Shown here: positions 10,071-18,650 of the stretch, piece by piece | How positions within the stretch are numbered: the stretch's first letter is position 1 | Layout: each line of letters starts with the position of its first letter | From: Branchipolynoe longqiensis | Taxonomy: Eukaryota; Annelida; Polychaeta; Phyllodocida; Polynoidae | Reading direction: 5' to 3' | Length of the DNA stretch: 64,000 bases | Assembly: GCA_030323885.1 (NCBI GenBank) | Contig: CM059198.1 | Coordinates: forward strand, 11,694,462-11,758,461 | Notes under the pieces: generated by a model | What the model was told of the DNA's origin: nothing | Databases searched by the model: none | What the model saw: only the letters and a program-made list of their open reading frames with translations | Program-made: the position numbers and the translations under genes

Positions 10071-10266
10071 GGTCGTAATGCTTGCATTGCGCTTGATTCG
10101 CAGTGGAGGAGGAGCACCCCCCCCCCTCTCTCTACCTCCCCCCGCCCGCGACCGTTGCGTTGCGTAACCCCCCCCTCTCTCTCTCTCTCCCTTATAACCC
10201 AGCCTCGCTGCCTTCTCTCGCCACTCAGCCTCCTTCCCCTGCCAGATGCACTCCTCCCTTTCTTCT
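10071..10266 (+). repeat. Ngaro A2 repeat
   Basis: Direct copy of A1 placed immediately after B1, with the boundary GCATC|GGTCG. Differs from A1 mainly by a 26-base segment and by lengths of C and CT tracts. Confidence 0.85.
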
Positions 10267-10306
10267 CCACCCATCCACCCAAACTACACTCACTTCTACC
10301 TTCTAG

Positions 10307-10486
10307 GGCGGAGGGCTCTTCGGGGCCGCTCCCCTAAAAAGACTCAGACATTATCCTGCACTTTATTCTCATTTATCATTGTACATATACTCCCCCACAT
10401 TGTACATTGCCCCCCCCCCCCACTTTACATAATAAAGTGTGCTTTTTCTCCACTCCTGCCTTGGTCTTCCTCCTTCGCTGCGCATC
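10307..10486 (+). repeat. Ngaro B2 repeat, element end
   Basis: Second B copy, separated from A2 by about 40 bases. Ends CGCATC at 10486, after which similarity to B1 stops (flank AATCGACTCAC). No target duplication is seen, as expected for YR elements. Confidence 0.85.
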
Positions 10487-10567
10487 AATCGACTCACTCA
10501 CCGTCGACGCCGAAAACATCGACGTCCCAGCTTGTTGAATCGCCGGCAACGGCTAGCACGATCGACG

Positions 10568-10683
10568 CTAGATAAAAGATTCACCCTTGTACTTGCGAGT
10601 ACGGGGTGAATCCTTTATCTAGATCGACGCTAGATAAGGGATTCATCCGGTACTCGCAAGTACCGGGTGAATCTTTTATCGAG
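10568..10683. repeat. Two tandem palindromic hairpins with 61-62 bp period
   Basis: 10568-10622 and 10630-10683 are each near-perfect palindromes (CTAGATAA...GATTCA...TGAATC...TTATCTAG) with a GTACTTGCGAGTAC-like apex. ATCGACG occurs at 10561, 10623 and 10684, giving 62- and 61-bp periods. The two apices are inverted relative to each other (TTGCGAG and CTCGCAA). No gene adjoins them. Confidence 0.75.
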
Positions 10684-10689
10684 ATCGAC

Positions 10690-11160
10690 GCACATTCGAC
10701 ACACAACACGGCGATGCACTTCAACGACTCGCAGAAGCCAGCAGCTCCTTTGAAAATCTCCAACTGCCATGAGCACGATTCTTGGATACTTTCGGCATCC
10801 TCTCGACATCAGACACAATACCAAACTTTTAATTCTCACTGCATAGTCACCCAGGTCTTCACAGCTCGGTGATACGTGAGGAATGAATTTAAATGCATCG
10901 GGCAACCGGAAATCAACTCTAGCCCGGTTACCGAATGCTATACTGCATTTGGTATCTAGGGCAGCATCACTATGGGGCCCGTGGTCAGAGCTTTGAATTA
11001 TGCATGTTACCGGCAACATGTAGGCTACAATGATATACATATAAGTTAGAATTGAGTACTTGACTTCCGGTGGAGCCGGAAAGAGTACAGCATGGGGGGA
11101 CTCTCAGCCTAATCCAGTACAGGCATATTTCTGAACACGTACAGGTTGCGTCTATATACG
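10690..11160. other. Unique-looking sequence, nothing recognised
   Basis: About 470 bases between the palindromes and a SINE-like head. Small frames on both strands overlap without codon-like features. No feature supported. Confidence 0.4.
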
Positions 11161-11164
11161 AAGA

Positions 11165-11275
11165 ATAAACAGTGCGCCTAGAACGGGAATCGAACCTACA
11201 CTTGGGCATATCCAATGCTATCACCCTAACAATTATACTATCTGAAGCCCTTGATGCTCTCTGCATGTACATGTA
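11165..11275 (-). mobile_element. SINE family B head (tRNA-like)
   Basis: On the minus strand it contains a Pol III B-box-like word (GTAGGTTCGATTCCCG, complementary to about 11178-11195) and an A-box-like GTTAGGGTGATAGC upstream. The arrangement CACCTAGA...GAACC(C/T)ACACTT...CTGATG is shared with 27.33, 38.03 and 38.35 kb. An acceptor stem or anticodon arm good enough for a functional tRNA is not visible. Confidence 0.5.
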
Positions 11276-11798
11276 CATGTATGTAGACCCATATGGGTAG
11301 CAATCACTTTGCTTAAATTATATCTATTAACAATCTGCAATTCATATCTTCGCTTGCAGATTATACGTGTAAGTTTACATTGTGATATCACAATTTACAG
11401 TGAGCACTATAGCTTGGTAACTATCACTAATACAGTAGTACCTGCCTTCAAAGAACAACTCTGCATCCACACCTATGTTGTTCTGACATAGTTGACCAGT
11501 GTCCTCACATCAGAGGGACAGTGAAATGAGACAAAACCACTTTGTACATTGTAAAGTTATTTATATAGCAGGGGTCCGTCGATCATATGGGTCACTGAAG
11601 ACAAGTGCTATTGTAGCCTAATACAGTCACTGATCACTCACAAGAACAAGTAGTTTGCTGTTTTGTAGTGCATGATATCACTTCAGCAATTAAATAAACA
11701 ATGCAATACGGTTGACTAGCTCACTAATGGCTTGTATATATGCTTATATATATATGCATATATTATACATGTAGGCCCTATTTATGAATAAATATTGT

Positions 11799-11903
11799 GA
11801 AGAGTTCTTTTCCAAAACGCGATAAGCGCCAATAAAAGAAATGGGTTTGCAATGCCAATACCGGTACCAAGTTTGTAGATTGTATTTTGGAAAAGGTCTC
11901 TTC
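11799..11903 (+). mobile_element. ~105-bp MITE, left copy flanking the DIRS element
   Basis: Begins GAAGAGTTCTTTTCCAAAA and ends TTTTGGAAAAGGTCTCTTC, so it has its own inverted termini. Its interior (GCGATAAGCGCCAATAAAAG) is the reverse complement of the interior of the copy at 17370-17469. It is followed by a (TA)n run and then the DIRS terminus. Confidence 0.75.
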
Positions 11904-11970
11904 ATATATATATATATTTTACCTCGGTATACAGCCTCAGGCTAGGGAGAGGGAAGCACATCCGGTCCAG

Positions 11971-12644
11971 CAATTAGCATAAACAACTCACGACTGGAGG
12001 ACGTTCGTTGAGTTGCTCCGGCAAGATTTATCTACAAGAAGCTGATTAATAGTAAGTATTAAGAAAAACTTTGGTTGAGCTTCTTTATGATGCATTATAG
12101 CATCTAGATATGAAAGTTCAGAACTTTCTTAAGTCCAGTTTGGACTAGGTTAGCATTTGTAATAATACGGATAGAACAAAGGATTTTTTGTATGAATCAA
12201 AACCATGGTTCTATCGACCCGCTTTGATATGGGTAGAGATGTTGGCACGGTCACATCTCCTGTGGAGATTCCCTCGGACCCTGATAGAGGGTGTTGTTGG
12301 GGATGATCCTGGCCTGGGTTTCTTTTATAGATTCCCTTTTGTTAAGGCGTTCCTCCGAGTTTCGTAGCATTTTCTCCAACTTGCTGGCGCAGAATGCCGC
12401 AGGAGGGAGAAGTGTACGGGACAGAGAGGTGGGAATTCCTAGAGGCCTACCCCTCGTATGGTTGGTTTCGATACCACCAAACCTACGACAATACACTTAG
12501 CTTACAACGCCTGTATTGAGAACGGTGTAAATACGTTACTTGATACCACATACATCCTCAACCCAGGTTAACCTGGCGTCACTTCGGTGTTCAGTTGAGT
12601 GGATTCCGGTTTAATAAGTAATCCTTTTTGGTTACAGAGTACCG
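11971..12644 (+). other. 5' untranslated region of the DIRS element
   Basis: Between the left terminal repeat and the first Gag ATG. No conserved protein is visible. Short frames here on both strands look like chance. It contains CGGCAAGATTT and other unique sequence not seen in the truncated copies. Confidence 0.4.
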
Positions 12645-13963
12645 ATGGCTACAAAGCGAAACAAACCGCCGCCTGCTGCAGCAGAGGGGCATGCGCCCAC
12701 CGGCTACGATTCGTCGCCGGGGTTGACGGCTCCCCCGTCCCCCCAGCCCGGGGCTGATATCGGGTCTGACTGCGATATCCGGTAGACTTAAACGCCCGAA
12801 TAAGCCGGATGGTGGAGCAGAAACTGAGGGAACTCCAGCCGAGTAGTCACACGGCCACGAGTCGACAGCTCCCGGTCCTTGACTCGGATTGGGAAGATGT
12901 TTCTGATTTCGAGGAAACAGATTCCGCACTAGAGGTGCCCGGGCCGACGAAGCCAAAGAAACGAAAAAGGGCAGTGAGTTCGTCTGGAGACGAATTCACC
13001 AAGGCGAGTAAGGGAAAGAAAACAAAGAAACCCAAGAAGAAGAGTAAGAAGAAGAAGAAACATTCTTCTTCCGACTCTTCCTCGGACTCGTCGACGACAG
13101 AGTCCGACTCCGAGACAGAGAGAGCAGGACTCTACGCTAAGATAGGTGGTAAAGGCCGTAAGCGGTGCCAGAAAGAAAAGGCGAAAAAGATCAAGACCAC
13201 CAAGATGATGCGAGAGACTATTAAAGGGCACTTTAATACGTTCAGGCCGGCTGAGATCATTAATAAGCTCACAGAACAGATCTCAGGGATAAAGGGAATA
13301 CCCGACACGGTGGTGAAGGAGATGGACTGAGGAGTCCATCTCAGTGAAGAGAAGAGAAGGTTCGAGAACGCACTCTTTACTGTCCATAAGGCAGTGCTAG
13401 GGGCACTGACATCGGTGGCACTTATTGCCAACCGGATGCAAACTGAGAATAAGTTCTCATCCCTGGCACGCGCGATAGATAAGAACATCACTTTGCTGAC
13501 TGCAGCGGGTAACTTTTTGAGTTACCGAAGATACAAAAACGTATTCAAAGCTGTCACAACTTCTGCCGGTAAAGAGGTCGCACGATCTAAAAAGGTGACA
13601 GACAACGACGGGAAAGAGTCCACCCTCTTTCTGGCGCCAAAACCCGTCAAAGGCAAGCCTCTTGATCATTCCAAAATGTTTGGGGGCCAACTTCCTTATC
13701 TCTTCAAGGAGGTTGAAGCTGAAGCCAAAAGCGGCAAAAACATGGAGAGTACCTGCAGGTTAGACAACTCCTCCAGATTCCGCCGGCCCCGAGGGGATTT
13801 TCGCAATCGCTGAGGCACACGAGCTGGGAGGTCAGGCCACTCCTACGGATATCTACCGAGAGGCAGAGGACGCGGAGAGCATCAAGGGTGGAATGATGGC
13901 AACCGCCCCTTCCGCAGGGAGTTTGCTCCCAAACAACAGTTCTCATGCCCAGGGAACAAATAA
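12645..13963 (+). pseudogene. DIRS Gag-like protein, broken
   Basis: I place the start at ATG 12645 (MATKRNKPPPAAAEG). The frame shifts near 12780 into a long segment: acidic region (LDSDWEDVSDFEE), a Lys-rich stretch with KKKSKKKKKH and a Ser/Asp-rich run, then a predicted helical domain. A TGA at 13328-13330 sits in frame between KEMD and GVHLSEEKRRFENAL; CGA would restore Arg. The domain continues (KAVLGALTSVALIANRM, AGNFLSYRRYKNVFKAVT) to about 13790. A second frameshift leads to an RG-rich tail ending WNDGNRPFRREFAPK and stop TAA 13961-13963. The tail matches WNDNRGYKRDFVPK in the 34-38 kb copy, which fixes the true end. Gag presumably binds the RNA. Confidence 0.65.
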
Positions 13964-14001
13964 ACATTGCCACACACACTCCGACGCCAGTGGTAGCAGA
14001 A

Positions 14002-15880
14002 ATGGTGGCGGAGGAGACACAAACTGATGTAAGGAAATTTAACGCAGGGAACATTTCTAATCCGTTTGTCAGAATGGGTTCAAATTACTAAAGATGAAGA
14101 CATTTTAGAAATAGTTTCAGGGGTTAGAATTCCATTTACACAATTACCAGTTCAAACACGAATTCCTTTTCCTTATAAATTTGACTCATTAGAAAAACGA
14201 ACTTTAAGTAATCAAGTGTTACTATTTAAATCTAAGGGTATAATAGAAAAAGTCGATCACACTCCTGGGGAATTTATTTCTAATATTTTGTCCAGGCCTA
14301 AGCCTAATGGTGACATCAGAATGATTCTTGATTTAACGAAATTAAACGAATTAGTAGAATATCGTCATTTTCAAATGTTTTCCTTAGAAACTGCCAGGGA
14401 TTTGGTTACGCCTGATGCATGGATGGCCAGCGTAGATTTACAGGACGCATATTATACGGTTCCTATTTACACAGAACACCGAAAGTTTCTGAGATTTATT
14501 TGGGAAGATGAACTTTTCCAATTCACTTGTATGCCAAATGGATTAGCTTGCGCCCCTCGCCTATTTACTAAATTGTTGAAGCTGTTTTTTTCAGCTATGG
14601 CTAGAAAAGGACACACTATGTTTCCTTACATAGATGACTCATTTATTGTCGCGCAGTCATTTAATGACTGTAAAAATGCTGTCACAGATTTGTGTCATTT
14701 CCTGACAAAGTTGGGATTTTACATTCATGAAAAGAAGTCGGTGTTTTTACCGACAACCGAACTGAAATGTTTGGGATTCATTATGAATACACATACTATG
14801 ACCGTGTCACTTCCGAAACAGAAACTCGAGAAGTTTCTAGATACTGCGACCCGCTTGGTCGAATTAACTAGGCCAAAGATAAGGCAGGTCGCCGTCTTGG
14901 TCAGTATAATGATATCATATGCCCCTGCTATTCTATATGGCAAGGCACACATAAAATCTCTGGAAATAGATAAGAATTTGGCTTTGGCTTGCACGAAAGG
15001 TAATTTCGAATGGAAAATGTTTATTTCTGAAGAAGGCATGCACGACATTAACTGGTGGTTTGAGAACATTCATAACTCTCCCAATCCCATTAGAATGGGA
15101 GAACCCAACACGGTAGTAACCACCGACGCTTCGCTAGAAGGTTGGGGAGCACATCGCAATGATGTTGCAACAGGAGGGAGATGGTTACAAAATGAAATTT
15201 CGGACCATATTAATGTGTTAGAATTAAGAGCCATTTATTTGGGACTAGCAAGCCTCGTAAAAGTGCCACGGAATCATGTTAGGATACTAACTGACAATAC
15301 AATGGCCATGGCGTATGTTAAGAACATGGGAGGGACAAAGACCAAACCATGTAATGACTTAGCAAAGATGATTTGGGGTTGGGCGCAGCTAAACCAAGTA
15401 TGGCTAACAGTAGTGCATATTCCAGGTATTCAAAATACACTAGCTGACAAAAAGAGCAGACATTTCCATGACCATTTGGAATGGGCCCTAAATCCGACCA
15501 TTTTTGGAATTGTCAAAAATGGGGGCGACCTGATGTCGACTTATTTGCATCCTGAAATAACTTTAAAATAGAAAAGTATGTGTCGTGGCACCCAGAACCA
15601 AACGCCTGGCAGATAGATGCGTTTTCTTTGATCTGGGAAAATGAATTCTACTATATTTTCACCCCATTTAGCATGATCAGCCAAGTGGCCAGAAAGATCA
15701 AGATGGACAAAGCGCACGCAATACTAATCGTTCCCAACTGGGACACACAACCTTGGCTACCGGGCATAGTGGCGACAGCCACAGATTGCCTACGATTCCG
15801 AAGATCCCCAGGAAATCTAACACACCAAGGCCCACTGGCACGCCGCGGGGACGTGTCGACGACACCTTTGCTGGCATTCC
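14002..15880 (+). pseudogene. DIRS reverse transcriptase-RNase H polyprotein
   Basis: ATG 14002 gives MVAEETQTDV, matching MVTEETQTEV in the second copy. The frame shifts near 14062 and is then open to 15571. RT: IPFTQLPVQ, FISNILSRPKPNG, LDLTKLNELVEY, motif A MASVDLQDAYYTVP, motif B FTCMPNGLACAPRLFTK, catalytic YIDD at about 14630-14641, then KCLGFIMN. RNase H: TTDASLEGWGAHRND, LELRAIYLGL, ILTDNTMAMAYV and IPGIQNTLADKKSR supply the Asp-Glu-Asp-Asp carboxylates. A frameshift near 15520 and TGA 15553-15555 precede the conserved DIRS segment (DLFAS, YVSWHPEPNAWQIDAF, ILIVPNWDTQPW), which ends at 15888. The YR frame overlaps this end. Confidence 0.85.
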
Positions 15881-16847
15881 TTTTTTAAATAACTATTTAC
15901 AACAATTTGGTTTAGACAAAATTACACAACAATGAATAGTCTCACATGCATGGCGGAAAGGCACAGTTAAAATGTACACAACTTATTTTAAAAAGTGGGG
16001 CGTTCATTGCTTAATTAAAAAAGTTAAACCTATGAACCCGACCATTTCACAGGTCGCTAGGTTCTTACGTATGTTAGAAGATGAAGGATTAGGTTTCGGA
16101 GCCATAAATGCTGCTAGGTGTGCTTTGTCTGTAATTCTTCCAAGGATTATTGGCCAAACTATAGGGAAACACCAAGTTATTCACTGGCTTCTTAGGTCGA
16201 TTTATGAAAGAAATCCACCCAAACCAAAGTATAGTCGGTTCTGGGATGTGTCGGTGGTTTTCAAACTGTTTAAACAATGGCCACATAACAAACATTTAGA
16301 TGTTAAGAAGTTAGGTTTTAAAGTAGCAATGCTCCTCTTACCAGTAACAGGACACCGAGGACAGACTATTGTCGCGTTATCACTAGATGGCCTTGAGATA
16401 GATAGAAAAGAGGCCACGTTTAATTTGACACAATTGTTAAAGTCGAACCGATTAGGAGATCCACTGTCTACAATTAATGTAACAGGTTTTACAGAGGATC
16501 CAAAACTATGTGTAGTTTCAGCCATAGGGGCATATATATCCAAGACAAAGGACTTAAGGACTTCAAGACAGCTTTTGGTGAGCTTTATTAAGCCACACAA
16601 GGGCATTTCGCGAGACACTCTTGCACGATGGACAATTACAGTATTAAAATTGGCAGGCTTCGATACAGACAAATATGCGTCTCATTCGACGCGAGGTGCT
16701 ATGGTTTCAAAGGCACGACTGCTGGGAATTTTAGTTAAACGGATCCTAGCCCATGCTGGGTGGAAAACCGCACGGTCGTTTGCAAAACATTACAACAAAC
16801 GACTCAAAAAGTCAAGCGGTGTCGCCCGACGGTTACTGAAAGACTAG
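15753..16847 (+). pseudogene. DIRS tyrosine recombinase, one nonsense codon
   Basis: ATG 15753 (MATGHSGDSH) corresponds to the YR start of the second copy, and the frame overlaps the RT/RNase H end in another phase, as usual for DIRS elements. A TGA at 15933-15935 interrupts KITQQ-x-IVSHAWRKGTVKMY; the second copy has Arg there. From 15972 the catalytic domain is intact: SAM-like N-terminal helices (QVARFLRMLEDEGLGF), Arg I in TGHRGQTIV, the H-x-x-R box HSTRGAMV, HAGW, and the nucleophile Tyr in FAKHYNKRL. The enzyme would integrate the circular DNA without target duplication. The domain after the TGA is complete at 291 residues. Confidence 0.85.
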
Positions 16848-17017
16848 ACTACAGAGGTGAGAAAACAATTTATGTTTCCATTTCTCATCAATACCTGATT
16901 TACACTGTGATTTAACATGTCATTTGGATAGTTAACAATATAATACATGATAAAATGATGTTACGTAAATTTCTCCCTAGCCTGAGGCTAGCCTGAGGCT
17001 GTAAACCGAGGTAAAAT

Positions 17018-17337
17018 AGATTAGTTAAACAAATCTTACCTTGGTATAGATGATGGATAACTGTTGTTTTACCGAGGTATAAGCCTTGGATAGACGTGGG
17101 CAAGGGCCCGCCCACCACACCCTTCCACGTCTATTCTATTGGCTTGTACCAGGTAAACTTAACAGTTCCATTATTATTATTATTTTAGTTAGATCATTTT
17201 TTCCTGAATAAGTAGGTAAAAATTGCTGGACCGGATGTGCTTCCCTCTCCCTTGCCCATGTCTATCCGAGGCTTATACCTTGGTAAAACAACAGTTATCC
17301 ATCATCTATACCAAGGTAAGATTCGTCTAACTAATCT
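17018..17337. repeat. DIRS right-end palindrome with 89-bp arms
   Basis: 17018-17106 and 17249-17337 are inverted copies (AGATTAG...ATAGATGATGGATAACTG...GTGGGCAAGG) separated by 142 bases. They differ at five positions, four of them C/T or G/A changes at CpG words. The intervening loop holds the piece complementary to the left terminus (CTGGACCGGATGTGCTTCCC). Confidence 0.85.
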
Positions 17338-17369
17338 ATATATATAGAGCTCTTCATATATATATATAT

Positions 17370-17469
17370 GAAGAGCTCTTTTCCAAAACATGATCTACAA
17401 ATTTGGCATTGGCATTGCAAACTCATTTCTTTGGATTGGCGCTTAACGCATTTTGGAAAACAGCTCTTC
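17370..17469 (-). mobile_element. ~100-bp MITE, right copy flanking the DIRS element
   Basis: Begins GAAGAGCTCTTTTCCAAAAC and ends TTTTGGAAAACAGCTCTTC. Its interior is inverted relative to the copy at 11799-11903. An additional half terminus GAGCTCTTC at about 17347-17355, facing it across a (TA)n run, makes a perfect AGAGCTCTTC(AT)nGAAGAGCTCT palindrome. Confidence 0.75.
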
Positions 17470-17915
17470 ATATAGCCTAGATCACCTTGGAAAGAACATG
17501 CACTGCTGATATCGAAACTAACTTGCACATTTCATAACAACATGGCTGAACCCCTTCGAGTCTAGTCATATCTTGCATTAAACTATACTATAAGTATATT
17601 TTTATATAGGCATAAATGTATATATAACCTACATATATACCTACACCAATCTATGTATTTGCTAATGAATTTAAACTGTATGTATATGCTATGCAGTTTA
17701 TTATATGAATATAGATAATAGTTACTCAAACCAGTGTAATCCTCACTTAAATGATCTCCTTAAAATCACCATCCGTGCACTTGAGGCGCCAGCGGTGTGT
17801 AGCTTTGTCATTAAAACAAGCTCATGCACTCGTTCATAACGAGCCAGAAAAGTACCGATTACTTTTTTTTTAAACAGTTGTTGATTATGCAATCACGGCT
17901 AATTCTTCTCAATCA
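17470..17915. other. No gene seen
   Basis: AT-rich unique sequence with short TATA-containing repeats near 17590-17700. Nothing supported. Confidence 0.4.
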
Positions 17916-17917
17916 TT

Positions 17918-18078
17918 TTGCTGCTCCTTGCCCTATCCTATTAATGCTGAGCACCAGACACCTCCATTTTGTAAAACGTTGGTTTGACTTAGCAATGGAT
18001 CGAAACCATCTCTCACATGAGTAATCAGGTGCACTACCCATTTGCCAATTTCTAGCCTTAATACACGATTTGCACTAC
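17918..18078 (-). mobile_element. SINE family A copy, degenerate
   Basis: Shares CTCCTTGCCCTATCCTA, ATGC(T/C)GAG and the 'TTGGTTTGACT' stretch with 21098-21252, in the same minus orientation. The B-box region (GGATCGAAACC) is mutated. Confidence 0.55.
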
Positions 18079-18248
18079 CAACCCACGACCTGGTGGCTAA
18101 GTAAAGAACTAATATTGTGGGTAAGATTCCATTAGAGGACACCTACAATTGTAGAAACCCAACGGAAATGTACATTAAAATTGATCAGAAATGCCAGATA
18201 TGATAGCAACATTGGTAGTTCAGGATCATTAGCTACCAGAACAGTAAA

Positions 18249-18550
18249 ACCCGGAAAAAAATAATGTCAAGCTAAATTTTTTTATATAAGCTTAGTGTAG
18301 TATATTAAACAAAATATCAAAAGTCCCCTAAAATCCAACCCTTGCTTCATCGCTAAAAAAATTATGTTGCCTAGCAACCATCGATGCATGCTAATCGCCC
18401 AGATAATGACCTTATAAATGGACTTATTGCATTATGAACTTAACATATGCTTGTAATTAACATTCTAATTAATAAGCAAGTAAGATAACACATAGAACAA
18501 CACCATACATGATTATTATACATCGGTAACCAATGGCAACAGCATACATA
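18249..18550 (+). repeat. Left ~300-bp terminal inverted repeat
   Basis: Outer end ACCCGGAAAAAAATAATGTC. By eye about three quarters of positions match the inverted right copy with small indels; the inner limit is near CAACAGCATACATA. Confidence 0.7.
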
Positions 18551-18650
18551 TCAATATCACGTTCAATGAAATGCTTGAATTTTGTTCATTGTATATCGAT
18601 ATATATATATCAGGAAAGTTATTAGCTATTTAATCCTGATGTATGAGCGA

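Larger units (their letters stand above)
5600..10486 (+). mobile_element. Ngaro-type YR retrotransposon, GC-rich, internally deleted
   Basis: The element has the split direct repeat architecture described for Ngaro elements: A1 (5600-5774), coding region, B1 (9889-10070), A2 (10071-10266), B2 (10307-10486). The interior encodes a broken Gag-like protein, a long Pro/Thr/Ala-rich low-complexity stretch and an RT-RNase H remnant. No tyrosine recombinase is found between the RNase H stop (9836) and B1. RT motif A is missing, RNase H is frameshifted and its 3' part is tandemly duplicated (691-bp period), so the copy cannot be autonomous. Composition is strongly GC-rich and C-rich on the plus strand, unlike the flanks. 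Class assignment rests on the repeats plus Gag and RT similarity to the 45.8-50.3 kb element. Confidence 0.85.
11917..17337 (+). mobile_element. DIRS-type YR retrotransposon, nearly full length
   Basis: Gag, RT/RNase H and tyrosine recombinase lie in order on the plus strand. The left terminus (11917-11970: TTTTACCTCGG..., AGCCTCAGGCTAGGGAGAGG, CATCCGGTCC) is represented inverted in two pieces on the right. TCCCTAGCCTGAGGCT and ACCGAGGTAAAA lie near 16975-17016, and GGACCGGATGTGCTTCCCTC at about 17228-17247. This is the inverted-terminal-repeat plus internal-complementary-region layout of DIRS elements, which allows a circular intermediate. The copy carries at least three TGA codons and three frameshifts, so it is inactive. 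Two further copies lie at 34.3-37.9 and 63.0-64.0 kb. Confidence 0.88.

Noticed and set aside
11178..11250. tRNA gene suggested by GGTTCGATTCCCG on the minus strand
   Set aside because: No paired acceptor stem; head is shared with SINE family B at 27.3 and 38.0-38.5 kb.
15520..15560. Programmed frameshift between RNase H and the following DIRS segment, because two copies change frame at the same place
   Set aside because: One copy shifts -1 (or +2) and the other +1 (or -2), so these are independent indels.
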